Positions 15,001-22,500 of a DNA stretch of 64,000 nucleotides are shown in pieces. Source of the DNA: Marthasterias glacialis (taxonomy: Eukaryota; Echinodermata; Asteroidea; Forcipulatida; Asteriidae); contig OU452225.1 in NCBI GenBank assembly GCA_911728455.2, positions 21,610,495 through 21,674,494 of the forward strand, read 5' to 3'. The position numbers and the translations under genes were made by a program. How positions within the stretch are numbered: position 1 is the stretch's first letter; each line of letters starts with the position of its first letter. The notes beneath the pieces were generated by a model that did no database searches, was not told the origin of the DNA, and saw only the letters and a list, made by a program, of their open reading frames with translations.

Positions 15001-16885
15001 TTGAACAAGCTTCAAGAGAGTATTTGCTAGATGAAGAAGGCAAGTCACTTTGTATAGACTTTTCAGGATTGCTTTTCATATATAAGTTGTTTCCCAAAGG
15101 ATCATATTCATCGTAACTGACAGGATGGTCGTGGCTAAGGGTGTACTTCTCTGTTACTGAGCTAGTATCTGATGGTTTTGTTGAATTATACATAACACCT
15201 TTGTTTCTTTTAACTTGCGATTTCTGAGACTTTGAGTCTGTTCCTGATGGAGAAACAATCTGAGACAGTGGTGTAGGAACATACACTGGAGCTGCATTTT
15301 TCTCTTGACCTCTCTTGGATGCTTTAGCAGCCATCTTGTGTCTTCTCCTAGCCAAGGCAATCTGTGCAATTGGAGTAGGTACATACTGCACTGGTTTTTT
15401 CTTAGCGGTGAGTTCTTGTGTGGCAGGAGAGAGTGAGGGAGGGGTTGGATTAATGACATACTTGCTAACATCAGCAGTTTGAGGATATACATCATCAATG
15501 GTTCCTTTTGGTCCCCTGGACTGTGCCTTTTCTGTCTCTGAAATTAAAACAATCAGTTAAATAAATTGAAAAAATGAATTCCTACGTTATTTTATATGAA
15601 CCAAACAAATATTTAATTGCAAAGTTGAACAAAACAAACACCCTCTCTTTATTAACGCACATGAATATGTTTTATGGTCGTCTACAAATTTATATTTATA
15701 CTGTTATTATAGGAACCATTTTAGAGTTAAACTACAGTTTGTTTTCTACTTCCCAGGTCTTTTCCCCTTTTCAGGAATGATAGCACTTTGTTTATCCATC
15801 CCTTCCAGTGAAGAGTATTTAACATCACTTTTGTGAGGATAACATTTTGTACTAGCCAGAATGGATTATCTTAATCTACAACATTTTGTTCATCACGCTC
15901 ACAGGAAAAACAAGAGATGATTTAGAGCTTTAAAAATTATAACATGTTATCTTTCTAAAGTGAGCAGATTTATTTACTTGAAAATGATTGCTAACAATGA
16001 GTGGTGCTTTTCTCATCAGTACAATCACAATTTAAGTTTTTCATGTGAAGATGACCCTGCTCTTTCTTGGGTTCTTGCTGGTTATTAACCAATTGAAAAC
16101 TGGAAAAAAAATCTGTATTGTTTCCATGAGGTTCAAATAAACAGCTGCTAATGCTATCATTGACCAAGTTGATCGAACTTGCAAATTTTGTTTTTGTTTT
16201 TTTGATATACTTCAAAATAAGGACGTGTGGGAAAACCTCAAATATTGTTTCACTCTTTCCTAGTCTTAGACTTACTCTTACTCTATTTAGACTCATGTTA
16301 ATCTTCAACTAGAAAACAAATTCCCCATCCGACTACCACTTTTCCATCCATTGTAATCTATTAATTATAAGACTTAAGCTTAACTAACATTAACAATTAG
16401 TTTTAAACCCAGTAACTGGGGCGCTCTACTCCTTTTTTTTTTAGATTTTGACTTTATCGGTCAGTACGACCGATAAAGTTTTTTCTTAGTTTTAACGTTT
16501 CATTCTTCTTTTTTCATAATCATACATAACAAAAGTTAGGCAAAGGCCTACATTCAATGAAAATCATGAAAACAATAAAAATGTGGATTCAGCACAGTTT
16601 ACTTGAAAGTTAAGTTAAATCAAGGACATCATCAGATAGGCCTCTGTACCGGTAGTACTAGTAATACGGTACGTAGTAGGCATATTTCATTACCATCTGA
16701 CCATGGCTGAGGTAGAGATATAACTGTAGTCTGTAGTCATGAAGAACCACTCCAAAATTGACCTTACCTGCTGCTGCATGATGACGGACATGTCGAAAAT
16801 GACAGTAAGGACGTCGACAGGTCCCATTACCCATTGAGTAAAATGGGCAATTTAGGCCACGGAAATATCCAGAATTAGAAAACAT
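1..16885 (-). CDS. REXO1: REXO1 orthologue (RNA exonuclease 1 homolog / Elongin-A-binding protein 1), 3' part missing
   Basis: Spliced minus-strand gene; exons in coding order are 16885-16768, 15537-12815, 11192-11115, 9304-8912, 6088-5834, 4719-4588, 3872-3629, 2202-2062, 884-771 and 179-106, and all phases agree (4272 coding bases so far, 1424 codons). The product starts with a CCCH zinc finger (C13-X9-C23-X4-C28-X3-H32), followed by about 900 disordered, Ser/Asp/Lys-rich residues, Lys-rich segments, the EloA-BP1 region (VRQRYLNLFIDEYL, SSKNIYLNLSVNTLKRLR, TEDQLVDNGYPRP) and a Cys/His-rich region (CSRCGTTF, CIYHWGKFW, NCCSGDSSAKGCS). This order is that of vertebrate REXO1. The DEDDh exonuclease domain should follow beyond the left edge. 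REXO1 binds Elongin A and resembles yeast Rex1, an RNA 3'-end exonuclease; its animal substrates are poorly known. The gene is divergent from UHRF1. Confidence 0.92.
106..179 (-). CDS. REXO1: REXO1 exon 10 (Cys/His-rich region, continued)
   Basis: 74 bp (acceptor GAGTGTAG, donor AAG|GTACAA). It encodes GGTVEGRFNCCSGDSSAKGC SIAK in frame with exon 9, completing the Cys/His-rich module. Coding should continue left of the window into the DEDDh exonuclease exons; I see no further exon in bases 1-105. Confidence 0.85.
180..770 (-). other. REXO1 intron between exons 10 and 9
   Basis: AT-rich intron with homopolymer A and T runs. I see no coding or structured signal. Confidence 0.7.
771..884 (-). 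CDS. REXO1: REXO1 exon 9 (Cys/His-rich region)
   Basis: 114 bp (acceptor CTATTGTAG, donor AAGG|GTAAGA). It encodes NQHVCSRCGTTFLRRSDGRY and ENCIYHWGKFWHNK, the CxxC...CxYHWG signature upstream of the REXO1 exonuclease domain. It is too short to stand out as an ORF and was found from the motif. Confidence 0.92.
1587..1685. repeat. short foldback element (about 99 bp)
   Basis: GGGAATAAAAGAGTAGTG at 1587-1604 is matched by its reverse complement at 1668-1685. This is a small MITE-like foldback in a REXO1 intron. No target duplication is clear. Confidence 0.6.
2062..2202 (-). CDS. REXO1: REXO1 exon 8
   Basis: 141 bp (acceptor ATTGACAG, donor CAGC|GTAAGT). It encodes GKYLYEIFKTYLMTEDQLVD, NGYPRPSQTPGLAVIKVED and SKKSTGNQ. 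Family members have the same D/E-QL-x-x-NGYP motif just before the Cys/His-rich region. Confidence 0.93.
2355..2560 (-). repeat. tRNA-derived SINE
   Basis: On the minus strand the head reads like a tRNA, with a clear A box (TAGCTCAGTTGG) and B box (GGTTCAAATCC) spanning about 2360-2428. The acceptor arms do not pair well, so this is not a functional tRNA gene. It lies in a REXO1 intron and its limits are approximate. Confidence 0.65.
2614..2715. repeat. foldback/MITE-like element
   Basis: TTATATCAAGTAATAAACCAC at 2614 is inverted at the right end (2715), and inner GTCAGTTT/AAACTGAC arms extend the pairing. The length is about 102 bp, in a REXO1 intron. Confidence 0.65.
3629..3872 (-). CDS. 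REXO1: REXO1 exon 7 (EloA-BP1 region)
   Basis: 244 bp, starting in phase 0 (acceptor GTTCAG|GGTTTG) and ending in phase 1 at GAAG|GTTGGT. It encodes GLKEEKSVYDRASSKNIYLN, NTLKRLRNAQ and SHEAVIGGKAATQHTFTLNR, all typical of REXO1. The donor GTTGGT is weak, but the next exon joins in frame. Confidence 0.92.
4081..4343. repeat. near-perfect palindromic foldback element
   Basis: Two arms of about 127 nt (4081-4207 and 4219-4343) are almost exact reverse complements, separated by only about 11 nt. The ends read GGCTCA...GAGCC and pairing extends a few bases outward. It is a transposon-like foldback in the REXO1 intron between exons 7 and 6; the high arm identity suggests recent origin or conversion. 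Confidence 0.85.
4588..4719 (-). CDS. REXO1: REXO1 exon 6 (EloA-BP1 region)
   Basis: 132 bp, phase 0 at both ends (acceptor TTGAATCAG, donor CAG|GTAAAT). It encodes NPRPLIPPDTAGKVP followed by VRQRYLNLFIDEYL and EAFQQ. This is one of the best-conserved REXO1 segments and the start of the Elongin-A-binding region. Confidence 0.93.
4950..5030. repeat. solo fragment of a foldback terminal sequence
   Basis: The segment around CACTAAGATTCATCTTAAGA matches the terminal arm of the element at 44577-45489 (ACACTAAGATTCATCTTAAA). It is therefore a dispersed copy of that terminal repeat. Confidence 0.5.
5834..6088 (-). CDS. REXO1: REXO1 exon 5, lysine-rich (possible alternative first exon)
   Basis: 255 bp, phase 0 at both ends, encoding an extremely basic segment (KSKSKTTTTKRKAKSKSK, then TKRKAT and PAKKPRIVLVF). 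The donor ACA|GTGAGT joins in frame to exon 6. The upstream acceptor (ACAATTACCAG) has a weak pyrimidine tract, and an in-frame ATG in a good context (GAAATGG) lies six codons in. It could therefore be an internal REXO1 exon or the first exon of a short isoform. The composition suggests a nuclear localisation or nucleic-acid-binding tail. Confidence 0.7.
6089..7142 (-). other. REXO1 intron between exons 5 and 4, exon-5-proximal part
   Basis: AT-rich intron. I see no coding exon or structured element here; the open frames are short and chance-like. Confidence 0.6.
7143..7513. mobile_element. TTAA-flanked non-autonomous DNA transposon (MITE)
   Basis: It begins TTAAAGGCACTGTACATGAT and ends in the imperfect complement (CTTTACCAATCC...GTACCTTTAA), with about 28-bp inverted ends and TTAA at both borders. 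It has no ORF. The interior motif GCGGATTGAGCCCAAATTTT and the termini resemble, from memory, a repeat abundant in echinoderm sequences. TTAA targeting is typical of piggyBac-like transposases, so that class is likely. Confidence 0.75.
7514..8911 (-). other. REXO1 intron between exons 5 and 4, exon-4-proximal part
   Basis: No exon signal apart from a strong hairpin at 8327-8363 with 17-bp arms (GTAATTGCATTGAACTT) and a 3-nt loop. Confidence 0.6.
8912..9304 (-). CDS. REXO1: REXO1 exon 4
   Basis: 393 bp, phase 0 at both ends (acceptor TTTAATAG, donor AAG|GTAAAC). It encodes a basic, Ser-rich segment with PRPKARPSPLQVCHNRYMQAQ, KKRVAHVPPLQIPQ and RRLAHLPKK. It sits between the disordered exon 2 and the EloA-binding region and carries no enzymatic motif. 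Confidence 0.85.
9655..10280. repeat. long inverted-repeat element
   Basis: Left-arm segments (TTGCATCTCACATCT, AATTTGATACC-TTGTCTCAA, GATGGCGTGCGCAC) recur inverted and in reverse order at 10150-10280 (GTGCACACCATCAATT, TTGAGACAGGGTATCATCAAATT in part, AAGATGTGAGATGCA). The arms are about 130-200 bp and imperfect, around an A/T-rich centre. It is an old foldback transposon in a REXO1 intron. Confidence 0.65.
10281..11114 (-). other. REXO1 intron between exons 4 and 3
   Basis: Nothing recognisable beyond AT-rich intron sequence. Confidence 0.5.
11115..11192 (-). CDS. REXO1: REXO1 exon 3
   Basis: 78 bp, phase 0 at both ends. It is preceded by a T-rich tract and CCTACAG and followed by GTACGT. 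It encodes PEECKKEDLIMS and SKSRVAHVSRF. The RVAH motif recurs in exon 4 and resembles the R-I/V-A-H motifs of vertebrate REXO1. Confidence 0.82.
11400..11840 (-). repeat. SINE-like repeat with tRNA-like head
   Basis: Contains GTGGGAGGAAAACCCC and GGGGAAAACT, a motif pair common in dispersed repeats of aquatic animals. On the minus strand near 11770-11830 there is a tRNA-like head (GTAGTGGTTTCTTTCTCAGC, then GGTCTGAATCC). The limits are approximate. Confidence 0.55.
12320..12490 (+). repeat. tRNA-derived SINE fragment
   Basis: A degenerate B box (GGGTTTGAATCCC) is followed by CACTTGTGTCCTTGAGCAAG and ACATTTAACTATAATTGCTTC, a tail familiar from invertebrate SINEs. It lies in the intron between REXO1 exons 3 and 2. 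Confidence 0.6.
12815..15537 (-). CDS. REXO1: REXO1 exon 2 (large disordered exon)
   Basis: 2723 bp, open throughout in phase with exon 1 (acceptor TTTCAG|AGACAG, donor AAAGAG|GTAAAA). It encodes a low-complexity nuclear-type region. Two YVPTP(I/L)xQI motifs lie near its start. Three copies follow of a KY(T/S)(L/V) segment ending in YDP(L/F)xN (EYDPLGN, AYDPLAN, EYDPFSN). Several hydrophobic clusters followed by Ser/Asp runs are present (LMIIEE, DVIVISSSSADDD, IILFGEDSDSD, VVLFSDCYSSSDD), resembling SUMO-interaction or CK2-type sites. Vertebrate REXO1 also has a long disordered second exon. There is no catalytic domain here. Confidence 0.92.
15538..16767 (-). other. REXO1 intron 1
   Basis: AT-rich intron. 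It contains a perfect hairpin at 16451-16480 (ACTTTATCGGTC paired with GACCGATAAAGT around a 5-nt loop). No coding signal was seen. Confidence 0.7.
16768..16885 (-). CDS. REXO1: REXO1 exon 1 (start codon, CCCH zinc finger)
   Basis: ATG at 16885-16883. It encodes MFSNSGYFRGLNCPFY and then CRRPYCHFRH, the characteristic REXO1 N-terminus with C13, C23, C28 and H32. The donor reads GCAG|GTAAGG and the exon ends in phase 1. Such CCCH fingers usually bind RNA or protein. Confidence 0.93.
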
Positions 16886-19125
16886 CTTGCACTGAAGTTT
16901 AACAGGTAATTAATGAGATTTTGAAGTTGTAATTTAAATAAATGTAGCTATAAACGCCATTTAGAAAATGTACAATTGATGAGGTTTCACACTCAACCTC
17001 AAGTAAATGTCTGAGGCGGTAGACGTGCATACATTATCGCCCATGTCATCATTCCGACTTCCTTTCTGCATTAGGGCCAATGTTTTCTGCTGCATGCTAG
17101 TTACACTAGACTGTACGACGAGTAACACACACACACACACGTTGTATGTACAACTTGTAGGGCGCCATCAACTGTCTGTAATCGGTCTTTCGTTTTTCGT
17201 GTAAATTAAACAAGGGCTTATTTCCCCTAGCATGGCATAGCACGTCAAGTCTGGATTGTGGGCGGTCCCAACTTTTTATGGCCATCATGAATTCCTTTGG
17301 TGCAAATTATTCAGCTGTAGTTAAACAAAAAAAAGTTTTAACTGACTTGTGAAATAAGACCATAAAGGTGGCAGAACCGTTGGGGGGGGGGGGGGGGTCG
17401 TTGCCCCCGCTGATCCCCGGCTTTTGAAAACTTCTTTAATAGCTATTTTTGCCGCCCGCCACTTTCCACCAAGCTATTAAACAATGTATTCAACAATTGT
17501 TAAAAATGTGTTCTGCCGCGGCCGCAAACAAGACATTAAATGTACTTATTAGGCCTATTATTCAAACTTATTTGAAAACTTCATGGTTGTACAAAATAAA
17601 CAATTAATTTGCGACCGCTCGCTGCAGGAAATGAGTCCCATGGGGCAATAATGTTGTGGGGGTTAAGTTTTGAAAGCGTAAACCACTTAAGGGAACGTTT
17701 ACATTCCATCACGTGACTTAGTGCCGGGTACTATGGGTCATCTCAGCTGATGGCAAAGACGGGCAAAGACTGTTGTGACATGCTGTGACCGACAGAGTCA
17801 CACCGACAGCCGGCTTTAATTTGGTATAATAACACGGTAAAAGCCCTATAAGTTGTACGTTGTGTTGATTTTAATCACATTAGGCCTACTGTTTCATTAA
17901 CTACCAGTATTCTGCAACAAAAAAGAGTTTGATTTTGAGTTACGTGGCAGGGTGTAGGCCTACCCCACATACTCCTATTGTGTTCTGGAAATCTCTTTAA
18001 CTTTCATTTTACGGCGGGGGTGGGCGGGGGAGGAGGGGGAGAAGGCTTGGGGGTACTACTCCCTCTGCCACATCGGCTCTACAAGTGCCGTTTGGAGTGA
18101 TGATTGTTGCATTTGTTTATTCGATCGAGACTTTTCTTTCTCGAAGATATTCCAGAGTTTGTACCAGAGAGCTTACCGGAGTGGCTGAATATTAAAAGCC
18201 ACTAGAGGGCCGTCCAGCTTAGTCTTGCAAATGATTCTATATACAAGAAACGTTTTGTTCACGATGTGGTAGTTGCACGATGGAACGGTGGGCCGACGAC
18301 CGCGGCGATCACACTGACTGACTCAGTTCAACACAATAATGTCACAATTCGAAGCTGACTCACCATAATAAAATTTGTCATGCTTTTCTGGTCAGTTGAG
18401 TTGAGTGCCGTTATCGTGATCAGGGAGACGTATATGTCATGGTCCCTTTAAAGAAGACCTAACAACAGGTCTAAAAGCCATAAGCAGACTGGTGTAAGAA
18501 AGAATACTCTTAAAAGTGACTATACATGTTTGTGTCTTCTATTAGAAGTGTTACTTTTTTCATCCACAAAAATAAACATTGGGGTAGCCCACAGTTTGAT
18601 ACTCAGGATTACCAACTCGAAAATGATGTCACTGAATGATGATTTTTAGCTAAAATAAATTGGTAAGTGGCAGATATTGCCTGCATTGCAAAAACTAGGG
18701 TGTTCAATGGATTCTCTTGGTATCTATAATTATGTGACAATACTGACATGGTGTTAGTTACCAGTAATAAAATTAAGTCTGACTATTTGTGTTATCTTCG
18801 GAAAACACCATCTTTTCTTTTACTGCTTTCATATTGTTAATGTCTATTATTGCTTTTTCCTTCTTTTCTTTTTGTGAGTAACTTGAATGTATTCTCTTTG
18901 CGGTTTGCCAAATACATACAATCAAACGGCCCTTTGCTAAACCACGGTCTCGTGACGACTTTGGCTCCGTCGTGGGCACACAACTTTCCATACAGGACTT
19001 CAAACAGATGGACGGTGCTGAATCCTAAGCCGTGGTTTCATTGCCGCCCTAGAAAAAAAAAGGAAAAAGAAAACGAAACTCCCATAAAGCGCTACACTTT
19101 AAATATTGACCCGGGGTCATTCAGG

Positions 19126-19134
19126 TTTCCCGCC
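19126..19134 (+). promoter_or_regulatory. E2F-like site upstream of UHRF1
   Basis: TTTCCCGCC matches the E2F consensus TTTSSCGC and lies about 260 bp before the UHRF1 ATG. Mammalian UHRF1 is an E2F-regulated S-phase gene, so the position makes sense, but a match this short can be chance. Confidence 0.5.
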
Positions 19135-19189
19135 ACTCTGCACTCACATGCGCACACACATTTTACGCTGCATGTCCATGCAGAGCACA

Positions 19190-19198
19190 TTTCGCGAA
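19190..19198 (+). promoter_or_regulatory. second E2F-like palindrome
   Basis: TTTCGCGAA, about 200 bp before the UHRF1 ATG, is close to the TTTSSCGC consensus and palindromic (TTCGCGAA). Two such sites within 75 bp make cell-cycle control more plausible. Confidence 0.4.
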
Positions 19199-19391
19199 CA
19201 ACAATCCCTCGATCGAGGAGCAGCACGCACTCAGTTTAGCATGCACTCTCTGCAGCCAGTAATAAAATACATGGTTTGGTAGAGAACATAGTAGTAGTAC
19301 GTGAACTACTTAATTTGTGTTGACTTCAACTTTTAAAGATTTGGAAATTGTCCACCTGTTCTAGACACATAAAGAGCAAGTAGTTGTAGTC

Positions 19392-19544
19392 ATGTGGATA
19401 CAAGTTCGTTCTTTTGATGGGCAAAAGTCCATTCGAGTTGATGGGTTGTCAAAATTGACAAAAATAGAGGAGTTGAGGTCTAAGCTCGTGGACCCCTTCG
19501 GTGCCCCACAGGATAGACAGCGACTGTTTTATCGAGGAAAGCAG
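19392..19544 (+). CDS. UHRF1: UHRF1 exon 1 (UBL)
   Basis: Starts [13 protein letters not shown] and ends [10 protein letters not shown], the invariant UHRF N-terminus, so the start codon is secure. The donor CAG|GTAAAG is phase 0. Confidence 0.97.
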
Positions 19545-22500
19545 GTAAAGTATTTCAAGTAATTATATTCTGTTCGAAAAGTGAGGACGGAGTTCGATAT
19601 TCTTGCCTTCAGTTTGTAAAACTAATATTAGGTTACTACACTAGGCTAGGGGCCTACTGACTGTAAAGACGGCTAAGAACAAATTTTACTTGCACTTTGC
19701 AGTGTGTACGCAAAAGGTTCAGGCCCTAACTTAACTTAACTAACAATAACAATTAATATTTAACAAAACACTCCTCACTCATCTGAGTCCTCATGTAATG
19801 AAATTAAACTGTTGAAGTCCTGGTTGTCATGGTTGTGTTCTGCAAGAACATTTGGCAAAAATGCCGTATCCGGCTGCCACTTTATCTCCCTTACTTTTAG
19901 GTCTAATTATATCTTACCAGTCCAGAAAGGTTGACAGACATGACAGAATGTATACAGAGAGGAACATGCACTTTGAATGATTATTAAGTGTCAAAATCAT
20001 AAAAAATAAGCCATTTTCACGTCTACAGTGGGCTTGGCAATGCTACTCACTAAATGCCATTTTAGTTCCTTTGGCCATGAGTACGCGAAAGTGCCGTCCG
20101 CATGATGAATGTCGGCTTGAATTTTAAATATATTGAATAAGGTCAATAATTAGCATTTTAGCTACCAATTGGTTGATAGGAATATTTGAAAAAGGGAAAT
20201 AAAGCCTAACATCTACTAAAAAATACCCCCAATTCCCTTAGAAAGTGGCATTCTGAGTGATAATTATGGATACTTTTCTGAACATTTCTATACATGCTAT
20301 TGCTATATGATGAGAGACGGAAAATAGGAACGTTCTGAAGCCATTTTATTCCTGGTTTGATTCAGATAACTATTTTATAAGCGTCATCATACACTTACAA
20401 AGTAGTTAGACTTGGAGGCACGTAGTGAACATGATAAACTAACCTTAGCTTACCCTCCCAAATGCCCAAGACTGGGCTGGGCAGTGTTAGTGTTACTGTT
20501 AGGTATTAGTGTTAATGTTATGGCTCTCATTCATCATTGACATTGGTCTCATATAGTCGCCATACACAGCCCACCCCCTACCCATGCTCCAAATGCTAAG
20601 ATTTCAAAGTATGGGTAGGTCGTACCACTTTGATTTCAAATATCGCCCTCTTAAATACACATCGCATAGGACCTAATGAAATCTGTTATTATTACTGATC
20701 CAACAAAGGAATAGGATGGAATACCCTAGCAGCCTATTGTAATAAAATAGTATTACCGCATTACTTAGCACGTTTTTTCGATCACAATAAAGAAATTTCA
20801 CAGAACTTTGTGAAGTGTCCTGTTATTATTGTTCTTGAATAAATGTTGAAGTATTATTACTTTCCACTTTGACATAAAAAATACATAGGGCCTAGTTTGA
20901 TTAGATTAGTCCCGAATTCTCTGAATGAAAGTGAGCATACGTGCAGAGTGATCCTGAAGGTGAGTCTCATAATATCGCGGTAATCGGAAAAAGTTTTTCA
21001 AATGGCCCAGGGTTTTTCAAAACAAGAGGACATTAACGGATCCAAATTTCGTAAGTGTGGCATTTCGAGCTAAAAGAGAAACCAGGTCCTCAAAATGTTT
21101 TTTATTTGATATTTATGCAGGTCTGAATGCTTCGTTCTAAAAATTGCAAGGGCACCAAGGCATTTTCTCCTTGGTAAAGGGCACCTCTATGAGGAAATTG
21201 TAAATTTGTATTGGAACATTTCAAGGACACCAAGGCAATGACCAGGGGCAATGGAGGCAATTGGCTCCGTGAAGTATCGGGCCTGTTTATGTTTGATCTT
21301 ATTGGCCGCAATTCGTGTGTATCTGCCCAAAATTTCCGCATATTGGACCTGATGCTAGCTTGTACCTGGAGAGAACCCTGGGCCTGGCCTGCAAAGCACT
21401 TTCCTCTATATTATTAAGTGACCAGATCGTGTTTGTAATCAAAAGTGTTAGCTGTAAGTTACAGGGATTGAAGTGTTTAACATCCCACCAGATGGGCAAG
21501 TTATTCTCTTGTACTAGGCTCTTGTACTGGCACTGTTCTGATTACGTCATAGAATTGCCCATATTAAGCGCAAAATAGTAACCTTGCAAGTTTAAAACTA
21601 AACTTTGCAATTTTGAAAATCGCAGGCATTTGCCTTTCAAGGGTTATACTTTTACTGGCAAGTCTTTAACCAGCTTGAGTTTCTTCATGTCAAATAGACA
21701 CATTGAGGGTGCCCTTTGCAAAGGTTATAGAAGTTTTTTCCCCGTAGTTTCCTGTCCTTGTTTGGTCACCGGACATTTGTTTTTGTTTTTGAGGTGCAAA
21801 TACTTTTCGATGTCAATTTTTGTTTTAATTTTTTTTTTTAAATTTTTTTAAGTGAAACAGGATCAGGACACTGATATTTCAAAGGACAGAACAACAATTA
21901 AGGTAAAATTGTAATGATCAAATGGCAGTTTTGATAAGATGGTCAGTGAAAATTTGTCCGATTGGAAAAGTGTTTTTTTTTTTTTATTTTATATTTAATA
22001 TTACTAAATTGCTGCAACATTTCAGATTTTAAATGTTTTTTTTACCAGATCAGGATAAGGTTATTGGTTACCAATTTACCTTATGAAAGTCCTCAATAGA
22101 TGATGTATTGGCAACACAAAAAGTAAACTTTCTGATACCGCGGCAATATTATGAGACTTGACCTATATTGGCTTAAAAATTATTATGATACATGTACATA
22201 CATGTAATAGGGCTTACCAAACAATTCAATTGATTTGAAAACGAAGAATTAAAAACCCTAATAAAAATGAAAAAAAAATCAATTATGTCGTGACTGGCTG
22301 CGGCTATCTTAGTTATTGCACACTGCCTACTGATCGAGAGAAGTCAGGACAACCGGCTTTATGCAAAATTGCAAGAGGGCTGCCCAGATCATGAATATGT
22401 ATGAGGTAACTTATGGTATACACCAGGTCACACAAGGCATGCATGCAGTGTCATGTGTGCGCACATAATAAAGTAACTGCGCGACAACACGTCATGCATA

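Larger units (their letters stand above)
16886..19391. promoter_or_regulatory. divergent intergenic/promoter region between REXO1 and UHRF1
   Basis: About 2.5 kb separates the two start codons. CpG is visibly richer near 17600-18450 and 19080-19240 than in the surrounding introns, as expected near promoters. It also has a short AC run (17128-17142) and an 18-base G run near 17381. I see no TATA box. The open frames here are short and unsupported. The 5'UTRs of both genes must lie here. Confidence 0.6.

Noticed and set aside
14383-15116. Plus-strand ORFs opposite REXO1 exon 2
   Set aside because: Shadows of the low-complexity coding exon on the other strand.
15391-15391. GTG start for the 861-codon REXO1 frame
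   Set aside because: The frame continues upstream through an acceptor at 15537 to the CCCH exon; no internal start is needed.
18850-19239. 129-codon ORF upstream of UHRF1
   Set aside because: No family resemblance; it lies in the CpG-richer promoter region and has no splice or conservation support.
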